A DNA stretch of 64,000 nucleotides from Afipia sp. GAS231 (GCF_900103365.1 NZ_LT629703.1:5504501-5568500), one strand, 5' to 3'. Shown: positions 7,880-17,257, numbered from the stretch's first letter. Translations and numbers: made by a program. The notes: generated from the letters alone by a model not told the origin.

Positions 7880-8947
7880 ATGACGAGAACCGGCGATCGC
7901 GACATCACGCGCCGTACTGTCCTCACCAGCATCAGTGCCGCATTGGCGCTAGGCGCGCTGGCGCCATCACGTGCGATGGTCGCCGCCGAAGACTGGCCGG
8001 CGGTGCAGGCCGCGGCACTGAAAGAAGGCAAGCTCAGCTTCTATCACAACCTGCGCCCGCAAGGCGTTGAGCAGTTGATGATCGAATTCCGAAAGGCCAA
8101 CCCCGGCATCCAGACCGAACAGATCCGGCTCGGCAGCGCACCGCTGATCGAACGCTTCTCGACCGAATTCAACGCCGGCCGCAATCTCGCCGACGCGATG
8201 CTGACCTTCCCCGACGATGCCATGTTCGCCGGCGTCGACAAGGCGGGCTGGGCGGCCGAATGGACCCCGCCGGAACTCGCCGCCTTCAACCAAGACGTCA
8301 ATCACGGCAACAAGATCTTCGCCGTCCATACCTCCCGCAACGTCATTATTTATAACAAGCAGCGGGTGAAGCCGTCAGATGCGCCGAAGGAATGGACCGA
8401 TCTCTGGGATCCGAAGTGGAAGGGCAAGGTCGCCATGGATCCGCCCTGGCGCTCGATCGCCGTGCAGGGTCTGGTCGCTTTCTGGGTCAAGAACGGTATT
8501 CCGGATGCGGCACAAAAGCTGAAGGCCAACGACATCAGGTTCTTCGAGGGGTCGGCCGGCGTGTTTCAGGCCGTGCTGCGCGGCGACGTGATGGTGGCGA
8601 CGCTCGCTGATCTGCCGCTCGAGCCCGGCCTCGAGGATGGCGCGCCGATCGGCTTCGTCTATCCGAAATCCGGCACCGCCACCAACAGCGGCTACGTCAT
8701 GGTGAGCGGCCGCGCGCCGCATCCCAACGCCGGCAAGGTCTTCGTCAACTGGCTCTTGAGCGCGCCGGGGCAACTGGTGCTGCAGGAACAGGGCGGCTTG
8801 CCCGTTACCCGACCCGGCGTGGCGCCGACCAAATTCATCCCGCCGACCTCGGCGCTATCGAACGCGGTCGACTCGCTGACGATCGTCTCCGGGCCCGAGC
8901 AGAACAAGACCATCGACGTGTGGCGTGAAACCTTCGGCATTCGTTGA
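7880..8947 (+). CDS. ABC transporter substrate-binding protein, iron(III)/polyamine-type cluster, Tat-exported
   Basis: 355 aa periplasmic binding protein of the AfuA/FbpA/PotD-like class. The signal carries a twin-arginine pattern (ITRRTVLTS) followed by a hydrophobic stretch and APSRAMVAAE. The mature part shows the two-lobe binding-protein pattern, with LSFYHNLRPQGVEQLMIEF early, DAMLTFPDD, EWTDLWDPKWKGKVAMDPP and the late GYVMVSGRAPHPNAGKVFVNW. The ATG at 7880 follows AAACAGGGAAAC. It heads an operon with permease, ATPase, MmgE/PrpD and TcuA-like genes, so its ligand is more likely a carboxylate or its metal complex than free iron; that is inference. Confidence 0.88.
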   Translation: MTRTGDRDITRRTVLTSISAALALGALAPSRAMVAAEDWPAVQAAALKEGKLSFYHNLRPQGVEQLMIEFRKANPGIQTEQIRLGSAPLIERFSTEFNAGRNLADAMLTFPDDAMFAGVDKAGWAAEWTPPELAAFNQDVNHGNKIFAVHTSRNVIIYNKQRVKPSDAPKEWTDLWDPKWKGKVAMDPPWRSIAVQGLVAFWVKNGIPDAAQKLKANDIRFFEGSAGVFQAVLRGDVMVATLADLPLEPGLEDGAPIGFVYPKSGTATNSGYVMVSGRAPHPNAGKVFVNWLLSAPGQLVLQEQGGLPVTRPGVAPTKFIPPTSALSNAVDSLTIVSGPEQNKTIDVWRETFGIR

Positions 8948-8952
8948 GGCTC

Positions 8953-10719
8953 ATGTCGATTTTGCAGAGTTCACAGTTGGATCAGGGTGAAGGTCGCTTC
9001 GGGCTGGAAGCGTCCTCCGCGCGCGTACGTCCATCCGCCGTCAAGCGCGCGGCGGCGCATGACGGCGTGTTGACCGGGCTCTATGTGATCGTCTTTGCGA
9101 TCGTGGCGTTTCTGGCGCTGGTTCCGCTCGCGGCGCTGGTGATCGGCAGCCTGCGCGACACTTCGCCGGGCATGCCCGGCCAGTGGACCTTGGCGAACTG
9201 GATTAACCTGGCTTCGCCCGGTGTCGTCGAGACCTTGCTGACGACGCTGGAAGTCGCGGGGCTGAGCACCTTGTTCGCGATGGTGATGGGCACGGCGCTG
9301 GCGCTGGTGATCCATCGTACTGACTTCCGCTGGCCGAGCACGATGACGGGATTGCTGGGGCTCAGCTTCTATTTCCCGTCGTTCATTCTGGCGATGGCCT
9401 GGATCGTGATCGGTTCGCCCGGTGGCGTCATCAATGATCTCCTGCGCCTGCTCAATATCGAATCCGTTTCGGTCGATATCTACAGCGCCGCCGGCATCGT
9501 CTTCGTCATGGTGCTGCATCAGGTGCCGTTCGTCTATCTGACGATCCGCGGGCCGATCATGGGCATGGACCCGAGCTACGAGGAGGCCGCCCGCACGGCG
9601 GGCGCTTCGCCGTGGCGGATGTTGCGCAGCGTCACGCTGCCGATGCTGTCCTATGCGCTCGCTTCCAGTGCCCTGCTGTGTCTGGTGCTGACCCTGGAGC
9701 AGTTCGGCATCCCCGTGCTGATCGGCGTTCCCGGCCACGTCACGGTTCTGGCCACGCAAATTTATCTGCTGTGCCGGTTTCCGCCGACGGCCTACGGGCT
9801 TGCGGCCGCGATCGGCCTGACGCTTGCGGCGATTACCGGCATTGCCATCCTGCTGCAGCGGCGGCTGGCGCGTGGCGGACGCTCAGTGGTGACGACCGGC
9901 AAGGCCGGCAAGATCACGCCGATCCCGCTCGGCGTCTGGCGCTGGCCGGTCAATCTGATCTGCGGTTTCTATATTGCGGTCAGTCTGGTGCTGCCTGGCC
10001 TGATCCTGCTCTACACCTCGCTGATCAAGTTCTTTACCGCCAATCCGTTCGACGCCGCCTTCACCTTCCGCAATTATATTTACATCTGGAATTCGGAAGA
10101 AACCCAGCGGGCGATCTTCAACACCGTGATCGTGTCCGGCGGCGGCGCGCTGGTCGGTGTCGTGCTCGGCATTGCCTGCAGCTATTTCACCGTGCGGCTG
10201 CGTCCGACCGGATACCGCGTGCTTGATGCGCTGGTCATGCTCCCGTTCGGCGTGCCCGGCATCGTGCTTGGTCTCGGCCTGTTGTGGGCCTACGCCTACC
10301 TGCCGCTGCCGCTCTACGGCACGCTGACCCTGATCGTGCTGGCCTATGTCACGCGCTTTTTGCCCTACGCGACCGAAACGTCCGGCGCGCGCTTCGTGCA
10401 GCTCGACCGCAGCCTCGAGGAAGCGGCCTGGACCGCGGGCGCGAGCCGTTTGTCCGGCGTCTGGCGCATCCTGATGCCGCTCAGCCTGCCGTCGCTGCAG
10501 AGCAGCTACTTCCTGCTGTTCATGGCGTTCTTCCGCGAAATCTCCGCCACGATCCTGATCTTCACCGCCTCGACCTCGGTGCTGTCGGTTTCGATCTGGT
10601 CGTCGTTCGAACAGGCCAATTGGGGGCTCGCGAGCGCGCTCTCGATCCTCGCGATGATCCTGATGGTCGCCATGATGTCCTTGCTGCTCTGGGCCATGCC
10701 CGGCGCGCGCAGGCGATAG
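8953..10719 (+). CDS. ABC transporter permease, fused two-domain (FbpB/AfuB type)
   Basis: 588-aa inner-membrane protein with two homologous permease halves, each of about six membrane segments and each with the ATPase-docking EAA loop: YEEAARTAGASPWRMLRSVTLPM in the first half and LEEAAWTAGASRLSGVWRILMPL in the second. Such fusions are typical of Fe3+/thiamine/2-aminoethylphosphonate-type importers. The open frame starts with a TTG at 8944 overlapping the previous stop; the ATG at 8953 follows GAGG and was chosen. Works with the binding protein and ATPase on either side. Confidence 0.9.
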   Translation: MSILQSSQLDQGEGRFGLEASSARVRPSAVKRAAAHDGVLTGLYVIVFAIVAFLALVPLAALVIGSLRDTSPGMPGQWTLANWINLASPGVVETLLTTLEVAGLSTLFAMVMGTALALVIHRTDFRWPSTMTGLLGLSFYFPSFILAMAWIVIGSPGGVINDLLRLLNIESVSVDIYSAAGIVFVMVLHQVPFVYLTIRGPIMGMDPSYEEAARTAGASPWRMLRSVTLPMLSYALASSALLCLVLTLEQFGIPVLIGVPGHVTVLATQIYLLCRFPPTAYGLAAAIGLTLAAITGIAILLQRRLARGGRSVVTTGKAGKITPIPLGVWRWPVNLICGFYIAVSLVLPGLILLYTSLIKFFTANPFDAAFTFRNYIYIWNSEETQRAIFNTVIVSGGGALVGVVLGIACSYFTVRLRPTGYRVLDALVMLPFGVPGIVLGLGLLWAYAYLPLPLYGTLTLIVLAYVTRFLPYATETSGARFVQLDRSLEEAAWTAGASRLSGVWRILMPLSLPSLQSSYFLLFMAFFREISATILIFTASTSVLSVSIWSSFEQANWGLASALSILAMILMVAMMSLLLWAMPGARRR

Positions 10720-10737
10720 AGAAGGGAATAATCTGCG

Positions 10738-11832
10738 ATGGGTATCGCCGTCCGCAACCTCGTCAAATCCTATGGCGCCTTCACCGTCATCTACTCGATA
10801 TCGTTCGACGTGGCCGACGGCGAGTTCGTCACGCTGCTCGGGCCCTCCGGCTGCGGCAAGACCACCACATTGCGATGCATTGCAGGCCTGGAAACCCCGA
10901 CCGGCGGCAGCATCGCCATCAACGGCGAGACGGTTTCCGATCCGGCCGCCAACCTGTTCGTGCCGCCGCACGAGCGCGATCTCGGCATGGTGTTCCAGTC
11001 CTATGCGGTTTGGCCGCATCTGACGGTCGCGGAGAACGTCGCATTTCCGCTCACCGTGAAAGGCGAGCGCGACGTCGCCGCCGGCGTCAACTGGGCGCTC
11101 GACATCGTCGGCATGGGCAAGCTCGCCAAGCGCCGTCCTTCCGAATTGTCAGGAGGACAACAGCAGCGCGTGGCGCTGGCGCGGGCGATCGCGGCGCGCC
11201 CGCGATTGCTGCTGTTCGATGAGCCGCTGTCGAACCTCGACGCCCGCCTGCGCGATCGCACCCGGCTGGAGATCAGCCGGATCCAGCGCGAATTGAACGT
11301 GCCCGCGCTGTACGTGACGCACGACCAGACCGAGGCGCTGTCGATGTCCGACCGCGTCATCGTGATGGATTCAGGCCGGATCGTGCAGGAAGGCACGCCG
11401 CGCGATCTGTACCAGCAGCCGGTCAATCGCTTCGTTGCCGACTTCATCGGCAACGCCAATTTCCTGCATGTGCAGCGTGTTGGCCGCGGGTGGCAACTGG
11501 AAAATGGCTCGCCGGTCGAGGTCGATCCGGCCACCGACCGCGACGACGGCCGCTCCAAGATTGCATTGTTGCGTCCCGAGGCGATCCGGCTCGACGAAAC
11601 GTCGGCGGCGGCGATTGCCGGACAGAACCGGCTAACCGGTCACGTCGTCAGCGGCATGTATCTCGGTCCGCATGTCGAATACATCGTCGAGGTCGGCGCC
11701 GACCGTCTGCGCGCCTATTCGCGCAGCGCACTCGCACCCGGCAGCCCCGCCATTCTTTCGTTCGATGCCCGCGACTGTCGTCTCGTCGACGATGTGGCTC
11801 AAACCGAAGCGAGATTGCGGCATGCTGGATAA
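10738..11832 (+). CDS. ABC transporter ATP-binding protein (AfuC/PotA type)
   Basis: 364 aa. Walker A GPSGCGKTT near residue 38, Q-loop VFQSYAVWPH, signature LSGGQQQRVALARA, Walker B LLLFDEPLSNLD and switch His in YVTHDQTEAL are all intact. The last 110 residues form a C-terminal OB/TOBE domain (IALLRPEAIRLDE, LTGHVVSGMYLGPHVEYIVEV), as in polyamine/iron/maltose-type ATPases. Eighteen bp after the permease; its end overlaps the start of the next gene by 11 bp, so transporter and catabolic genes are translationally coupled. Confidence 0.93.
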   Translation: MGIAVRNLVKSYGAFTVIYSISFDVADGEFVTLLGPSGCGKTTTLRCIAGLETPTGGSIAINGETVSDPAANLFVPPHERDLGMVFQSYAVWPHLTVAENVAFPLTVKGERDVAAGVNWALDIVGMGKLAKRRPSELSGGQQQRVALARAIAARPRLLLFDEPLSNLDARLRDRTRLEISRIQRELNVPALYVTHDQTEALSMSDRVIVMDSGRIVQEGTPRDLYQQPVNRFVADFIGNANFLHVQRVGRGWQLENGSPVEVDPATDRDDGRSKIALLRPEAIRLDETSAAAIAGQNRLTGHVVSGMYLGPHVEYIVEVGADRLRAYSRSALAPGSPAILSFDARDCRLVDDVAQTEARLRHAG

Positions 11833-13255
11833 GACGTCCGTCTCATCAGCGGCCACCAAGCCGGCCCGAACGCTGGCCGAGTTTGCCGCCGGCTTGAAGT
11901 TCGAAGATATCCCGGCGCCGGTGCTGCATCGCGCCGAGCTTTTGATCCTCGACGCGTTGGGCTGCGGCCTCGCTTCCAATGCCTACGGTTTTGCCGATGT
12001 CGCGGTTGCTGGCGCCACGGCGCTGGGCGGTGAGGGGACGTGCAGCGTGATCGGCCGCGATGTCCGCTTGCCGGTGCGGGACGCGGCGCTTGCCAACGGC
12101 ATGCTGATCCACGGCCTCGACTTCGACGACACCCACCTCAACAGCATCATTCACGCCACCGCGGCCTGTCTTCCCTGTGCGCTGACCTTCGGCGAATCCC
12201 GCGGCATCGACGGCAAGACGTTACTGGTTGCCTACGCCGCCGGGATGGAGACCGCGATCCGCGTCGGCGCCGCGGTCAAGGGCGGCTTCCACCATGCGGG
12301 CTTTCATGCCACCGGGCTGGTCGCGCATTTCAGTTCGGCGGTGGTGGCCGCGCGCATTCTCGGCCTGTCGGCCGACGGCATCGTCGCCGCGCAAGGCATC
12401 GCCGCCAGCACCGCCTCGGGCGTCCAGGTGTTCCTTGAGGAAGGCGCGTGGACCAAGCGCATGCATCCCGGCTGGGCCGCAGTCGCCGGCATCACCGCTG
12501 CGGTTCTGGCGCAACAAGGCTTCAAGGCCCCGACGCGTCCCTATGAAGGTCGCTTCGGCTTCTTCGACACGCATATCCAGCATTCGCCGGCGCCGATCGA
12601 TCTCAACGCCGAGCTCACGAGTCTCGGTAAGGTCTGGGAATTGGCCGAGACCGCGATCAAGCCTTATCCGGTCTGCCATTTCATCCACGGCTGTGCGGAC
12701 GCCGCGATCGAACTGCATGCCGGGGTCAACCCTGCCGACATTGCCAGCGTAGAGGCCTATCTGCCGCGCGATACCATGCCGATCGTGGCCGAACCGGCCG
12801 CCGCCAAGACCCGGCCGACCAACGAATATGAAGCGAAGTTCAGCGCCCAGTTCGTTATTGCTACCTGCCTCATCAAGGGTGCGTTCGGTCTCGCCGACCT
12901 GATGCCGGCCGCCCTGGCGGATCCGGTGGTGCTGGACCTGACGCAGCGCGTCACCTGCGCCGTCGATCCGGACTCGGCTTTCCCGACCTTCTTCTCCGGC
13001 GGTGTCCGCGTGACGCTGAAGGATGGCCGCAGCTTCTTTAGGCATATCCGCGTCAACAGCGGCGCGGGCGAGCGCGCGCTGGATGAGGCCGCGGTTTCGA
13101 AGAAATTTCGCGCTTCCGCCACCTTGTCGATCCCGCTGGTTCAAGCCGAACGCATTCGCGAGGCTGTGCTGAAGCTCGAAACCCATTCCGCCACCGAGAT
13201 CGCGGCCTTGCTGCGATCCACAACAAGCCAGTCAATCAGGAGAGCGAAGTTATGA
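11822..13255 (+). CDS. MmgE/PrpD family protein (second of three)
   Basis: 477 aa. LILDALGCGLASNAYG near the start, NGMLIHGLDFDDTH with the acidic pair that forms part of the PrpD/cis-aconitate-decarboxylase active site, HHAGFHATG, EGAWTKRMHPGWAA, and IKPYPVCHFIHGCADAAI typical of the family. The frame extends upstream into the ATPase gene, but the ATG at 11822, overlapping the ATPase stop, is the natural start. It overlaps the next gene by ATGA. Expected reaction: dehydration or decarboxylation of a polycarboxylate; the exact substrate is unknown. Confidence 0.88.
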   Translation: MLDKTSVSSAATKPARTLAEFAAGLKFEDIPAPVLHRAELLILDALGCGLASNAYGFADVAVAGATALGGEGTCSVIGRDVRLPVRDAALANGMLIHGLDFDDTHLNSIIHATAACLPCALTFGESRGIDGKTLLVAYAAGMETAIRVGAAVKGGFHHAGFHATGLVAHFSSAVVAARILGLSADGIVAAQGIAASTASGVQVFLEEGAWTKRMHPGWAAVAGITAAVLAQQGFKAPTRPYEGRFGFFDTHIQHSPAPIDLNAELTSLGKVWELAETAIKPYPVCHFIHGCADAAIELHAGVNPADIASVEAYLPRDTMPIVAEPAAAKTRPTNEYEAKFSAQFVIATCLIKGAFGLADLMPAALADPVVLDLTQRVTCAVDPDSAFPTFFSGGVRVTLKDGRSFFRHIRVNSGAGERALDEAAVSKKFRASATLSIPLVQAERIREAVLKLETHSATEIAALLRSTTSQSIRRAKL

Positions 13256-14736
13256 GTACGTATGATGTCATCGTGGTCGGCGCCGGTAACGCGGCATTGG
13301 CTGCCGCCGTTTCCGCCAAGGAGAACGGCGCCGAGCGCGTCGTGGTGATCGAGAAGGCGCCGCGGGAGATGCGCGGCGGCAATACCCATTGGAGCGGCGG
13401 CGTGCTGCGCTTTGCCTTCGACGATCCGCGCGAGATCGGCGAGCTGTTGCCTGACGTCGAGGAAGAGTTCGAAAACTTCTACGACGGCATTTCGCCCTAT
13501 CCGAAGGAAGACTTTCACGGCGACTTGATGCGCGTCACCAGCGGGCGCACCGATCCGGTGCTGTCGAAATTGCTGGTGCATAATTCGTTCGACACCGTGA
13601 AGTGGATGAAGAAGGTCGGCGGCATCAAGATGGAGCCGGCGATCACGCTGTCCGCGGTCAAGAAGGACAACGTCATGGTGTGGGCGCGCGGCCTGGTGGT
13701 GCGCGCCGAGCATGAGGGCGTCGGCCTGTCGCGAAGCTGGTTCGCTACCGCCGAGAAGCTCGGTATCGAAATTCGCTACGGCACCGCGGCGGTCGAGCTT
13801 CTGATCGGTGACGACGGCAGGGTCAATGGTGTCAAGGTGCGCGACGACGACGGCATGTCGGTCTTGAACGCCCGTTCGATCGTGCTCGGCTGCGGCGGCT
13901 TCGAGGCCAACGTGCAGATGCGCACCCAGCATATCGGTCCGCTGGTCGGCGCCGCCAAGGTGCGGGGAACGCCGCACAACCAGGGCGACGGCTTGCGGAT
14001 GGCGATGAATGTTGGCGCCATGCCGTGGGGACAGTGGAGCGGCTGCCACGCCACGCCGATCAGCGCCGACTGGGGTGAGTTTGCCCCGCGCGAACTGACC
14101 GATCGCAGCAACCGGCTGAGCTACGTCTACGGCATCATGCTCAACCGCAAGGGCAAGCGGTTTGTCGACGAAGGCGAGGATGGCGCGCTGTTCACCTATG
14201 CCAAGTTCGGCCGCGCGATTCTCGCCGAGCCCGGCGCCAAGGCCTGGCAGATCTTCGACTCCCGCGTGGTCCATCTGCTGGAGCCGCGTTACCAGACCAG
14301 CAAGCCGATTACCGCCAACACACTGGAAGACCTGATCGACCAGCTCGACTTCGACGACAAGGCGCAGGCTTTGAAGACTGTCGACGAATACAATGCCCAT
14401 GCCCGCGAGATGGACGACGGCTTCGATCCGACCAGGAAGGACGGTCTCTCCAGCAAGGGGCTCGATCTGGAGAAAACCAACTGGGCGCTGAAAGTGGCCA
14501 AGCCACCGTTCTATGCCTACAGCGCCACCGGCGGCATCACCTTTACCTTCGGCGGCCTGAAGGTGAACGAGACCGCGCAGGTGATCGGCACCGACTGGCG
14601 TCCGATCAAGGGGTTGTTCTGCTGCGGCGAAATGGTCGGCGGCCTGTTCTACGACAACTATCCGGCCGGCACCGGTCTCGTCTCGGGCGCGACCTTCGGG
14701 CGGATCGCCGGGCGTAGCGCGGCGGCAGCCGACTAA
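13252..14736 (+). CDS. tcuA: FAD-dependent tricarballylate dehydrogenase TcuA-like flavoprotein
   Basis: 494 aa of the fumarate-reductase-type flavoprotein family. N-terminal FAD site YDVIVVGAGNAALAAAVSAKENGA, then MRGGNTHWSGGVLRFAF, the pattern that distinguishes TcuA (tricarballylate to cis-aconitate) from succinate dehydrogenase-type proteins. Further on, LGCGGFEAN and the C-terminal YSATGGITFTFGGLKVN and GGLFYDNYPAGTGLVSGATFGRIAG close the FAD site. No TcuB iron-sulfur/cytochrome partner is encoded nearby, so the electron acceptor is unclear. Its product class, an aconitate-like unsaturated acid, fits the MmgE/PrpD enzymes on either side. The substrate is inferred by family only. Confidence 0.85.
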   Translation: MSTYDVIVVGAGNAALAAAVSAKENGAERVVVIEKAPREMRGGNTHWSGGVLRFAFDDPREIGELLPDVEEEFENFYDGISPYPKEDFHGDLMRVTSGRTDPVLSKLLVHNSFDTVKWMKKVGGIKMEPAITLSAVKKDNVMVWARGLVVRAEHEGVGLSRSWFATAEKLGIEIRYGTAAVELLIGDDGRVNGVKVRDDDGMSVLNARSIVLGCGGFEANVQMRTQHIGPLVGAAKVRGTPHNQGDGLRMAMNVGAMPWGQWSGCHATPISADWGEFAPRELTDRSNRLSYVYGIMLNRKGKRFVDEGEDGALFTYAKFGRAILAEPGAKAWQIFDSRVVHLLEPRYQTSKPITANTLEDLIDQLDFDDKAQALKTVDEYNAHAREMDDGFDPTRKDGLSSKGLDLEKTNWALKVAKPPFYAYSATGGITFTFGGLKVNETAQVIGTDWRPIKGLFCCGEMVGGLFYDNYPAGTGLVSGATFGRIAGRSAAAAD

Positions 14737-14759
14737 GGCGAAGAAACGGGAGAAGCAAC

Positions 14760-16274
14760 ATGAGCGACGCATCTTCGGCATCGGTAAAATCAAATCCGGC
14801 AATTGCGCCGAGCGAGCCTTCCGGGATCACGCTGCTCCAGACCCTGGCGCAGCATGTTCTCGCCTTTGACAAGCGTCAGCTCACCAAGGGCGCGATCGCA
14901 CAGGCGAGGACATGTATCCTCGATGCGATCGGCGTGACCTTGGCGGGGTATCCGGAACCCTGCACGCAGATCCTGCTCAAGACCCCGGGCGTAGCTACAG
15001 CGCCCGGGCCTTCGCTGATCTTCGGCTCGGCGCGGCGCACCAGTGCGCTCGATGCGGCGTTGATCAACGGCACCGCGTCGCATGCGCTCGATTTCGACGA
15101 TTTCAGCGGCATCATGGGCGGCCATCATTCGGTGCCGCTGGTCTCGACGCTGCTGGCATTGGCGGAGGAGCGCGGCGGAACCGGCCAGGATATCGTGGCG
15201 GCCTATGTGATCGGCGTCGAAGTCGAGATCAGGCTCGCACGCGCCGTCAATTTCCACCACTACGACAAGGGCTGGCACCCGACCGCTACGCTCGGCGTCT
15301 TCGGCGCTGCGGCGGCTGCGTGTCATCTGATCAAGCTCGATCATGCCAAGACCACGATGGCGCTGTGTATCGCAGCGTCGCTGGCGAGCGGACTGAAGGC
15401 GAATTTCGGCACCATGACCAAGCCGCTGCATATCGGCCAGTGCTGCCGCAACGGTCTGCTCGCAGCATTGCTGGCCGAAGGCGGCTTCGATGCCGCCACC
15501 GATGTCTTCGAGCATGCGCAAGGCTTTTTGAACGTCTTCAACGGTCCCGGCACCTTCGATACCGCAAAACTGTTCGAGAACTGGGGCCAGCCGTGGGAAA
15601 TCGAGGCCAAGTCGATCGGGCTCAAGCAATTTCCCTGCTGTGGCAGTACCCATCCCGCCATCAACATGGCGCTGAATTTACGTCGCGAGGAGAAGATCGA
15701 GGCCGCCGATATCGCGCGTATCGAAGTGATGCCGCATGGCCGGCGGCTGCGCCATACCAACACGCCGCATCCGCAGACGCCGCTGGAAGCCAAGTTCAGC
15801 GTTCAATACGTCGTCGCACGCGCGCTTCGCTATGGCGTGCTGCGCCTGAAGGATTTCGAGGGCGACGCGCATTTCGATCCCGAGATCGTGCGGCTGCTGG
15901 ACCTGACAACGGCCAGTCCGCACCCCGATATGGCTGATGATGCCGAGCACCAGTGGGGCGCGGAGGTGATCGTGACAATGAAGGACGGCAGGCGGCTGGC
16001 GCGGCGGATCGACAATCTCGTCGGCCGCGGCGGCGATAACCCGATGAGCAGCAGCGAATTGTGGGACAAGTTCAGCGATTGCGCAGCCCGCAGCCTGCCA
16101 CGCGAGCAGATCGCGCCGCTGTTCGAGCGGCTCGAGACCTTCGAAAAGATCACCGAGGTCGCGCAAGTCACGCGGCTATTGGAAGTCAGCGAGTTGCACA
16201 AGGCGCCAGCCAAGAAGGTCGTGTTCGCACCCCGCGGCGCGCAGGAGGCTCCCGAAACGACCTGGGTGCCCTGA
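14760..16274 (+). CDS. MmgE/PrpD family protein (third of three)
   Basis: 504 aa, slightly long for the family. TCILDAIGVTLAGYPEP, then NGTASHALDFDDFSG with the acidic pair, HHYDKGWHPTATLGVFGAAAAACHL (a very conserved PrpD block), GTMTKPLHIGQCCRNG and KQFPCCGSTHPAIN. The last 30 residues (EVSELHKAPAKKVVFAPRG onward) extend beyond the usual domain. Begins 23 bp after the TcuA-like gene with GGGAGAAGC ahead of the ATG; last gene of the cluster A operon. The three MmgE/PrpD proteins in this window differ clearly from one another and are not recent duplicates. Confidence 0.88.
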   Translation: MSDASSASVKSNPAIAPSEPSGITLLQTLAQHVLAFDKRQLTKGAIAQARTCILDAIGVTLAGYPEPCTQILLKTPGVATAPGPSLIFGSARRTSALDAALINGTASHALDFDDFSGIMGGHHSVPLVSTLLALAEERGGTGQDIVAAYVIGVEVEIRLARAVNFHHYDKGWHPTATLGVFGAAAAACHLIKLDHAKTTMALCIAASLASGLKANFGTMTKPLHIGQCCRNGLLAALLAEGGFDAATDVFEHAQGFLNVFNGPGTFDTAKLFENWGQPWEIEAKSIGLKQFPCCGSTHPAINMALNLRREEKIEAADIARIEVMPHGRRLRHTNTPHPQTPLEAKFSVQYVVARALRYGVLRLKDFEGDAHFDPEIVRLLDLTTASPHPDMADDAEHQWGAEVIVTMKDGRRLARRIDNLVGRGGDNPMSSSELWDKFSDCAARSLPREQIAPLFERLETFEKITEVAQVTRLLEVSELHKAPAKKVVFAPRGAQEAPETTWVP

Positions 16275-16288
16275 CGGGACAATGAATT

Positions 16289-16318
16289 GCCGCGCCCGGG
16301 ATGTGTCCGCGGCGCGGC
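16289..16318. terminator. GC-rich hairpin between convergent genes
   Basis: Perfect 8-bp arms GCCGCGCC and GGCGCGGC separated by 14 bases, in the 98-bp gap between the end of cluster A and the convergent dehydrogenase gene. No clear T-run follows, so it is only a candidate bidirectional transcription stop. Confidence 0.4.
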
Positions 16319-16372
16319 GTTCGAACTGGATTACTGTAAATCGATCGCGGCCTTTCCCAGCAAGGCCGCACG

Positions 16373-17257
16373 TCAGCTCTTCGGCTTGGCCCAGTTCTGG
16401 TACATCGCCAGCAGCGAGACGATGTCCTGGCCGCGAAAGCCTTCGGCCAGCGCCAGCGCATACATCTCGCGGGTCGCGGATGCGGATGGCGTCGGCATCT
16501 TGGTCATGCGCCCGAGTTCGACGCCGAGCGCGAGATCCTTTTCGCCGAGCTCCATCTTGAACCCCGGCGAGAAGTCGCCCTTGAGCGCGTTCGGGAAACG
16601 CTTGGTGAAATGATGCGAGCGACCGCCGCTCACCGACAGCACGTCGTAGAGTTTTTCCGGCTCGACGCCGGCGGCGACGCCGAGCGCGAACGCTTCGGCT
16701 GCGACCAGCACGTTGCCCATCGACATCATGTTGTTGACGATCTTGACGACCTTGGCGGTGCCGACGCCGCCGGTGTACTTCCACTCGTTGCCGAGCAGCT
16801 TCAGGATCGGTTCGGCGCGCTCGACGTCGGCCTTGTCGCCGCCGGCGATCAGGATCAGCTTGCCGGCGCGCGCCTCATTGGGGCTGCCGCTGACCGGGCA
16901 GTCGACCACCGCGATGCCGCGCGCAGCAGCGGCCTCGGCGGCTTGACGCATCGTTTGCGGATCGATGGTCGAGAGCTCGATGCACAGCGTGCCCTTGGCG
17001 GCATGCGCGACGATCCCCTCGGCGCCGAGCCAGGCTTCCGTCACCGCCTTGGGGTCGGGCAGGCTGGTCAGTACGATCGAACGGCCTGCGAGCGCCTCGG
17101 CGATGCTCGACGTCATTCGAAAGCCTTCCTTGGTGAGACGGGCGCGCTGTTCGGCATTGACGTCATAGCCGACGACATCGAGGTTGGACTCCCGCAGCCG
17201 CCCGGCCATCCCGGATCCCATCTGCCCCATTCCGATGACCGCGACCTTCTCAGACAT
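16373..17257 (-). CDS. NAD(P)-dependent beta-hydroxyacid dehydrogenase (3-hydroxyisobutyrate dehydrogenase family)
   Basis: 294 aa. N-terminal Rossmann motif VAVIGMGQMGSGMAGRL, substrate-loop motif DCPVSGSPNEARAGKL near residue 120, catalytic Lys in VKIVNNMMSMGN near residue 170, and a C-terminal helical domain ending FRGQDIVSLLAMYQNW. The family includes 3-hydroxyisobutyrate, tartronate-semialdehyde, 2-(hydroxymethyl)glutarate and gamma-hydroxybutyrate dehydrogenases. It is divergent from the epimerase-lactonase-PrpF operon across a shared 288-bp regulatory gap that holds one cluster B palindrome. A role in the same pathway is likely but not proven. Confidence 0.9.
   Translation of the reverse strand: MSEKVAVIGMGQMGSGMAGRLRESNLDVVGYDVNAEQRARLTKEGFRMTSSIAEALAGRSIVLTSLPDPKAVTEAWLGAEGIVAHAAKGTLCIELSTIDPQTMRQAAEAAAARGIAVVDCPVSGSPNEARAGKLILIAGGDKADVERAEPILKLLGNEWKYTGGVGTAKVVKIVNNMMSMGNVLVAAEAFALGVAAGVEPEKLYDVLSVSGGRSHHFTKRFPNALKGDFSPGFKMELGEKDLALGVELGRMTKMPTPSASATREMYALALAEGFRGQDIVSLLAMYQNWAKPKS

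Noticed and set aside
9883..11019. Open frame of 378 codons on the minus strand
   Set aside because: Antisense to the permease and ATPase of cluster A; highly charged Arg/Gln/Asp composition without motifs.
13141..14802. Open frame of 553 codons on the minus strand
   Set aside because: Antisense to the TcuA-like gene, with low-complexity Arg/Gln/His composition and no recognisable fold.
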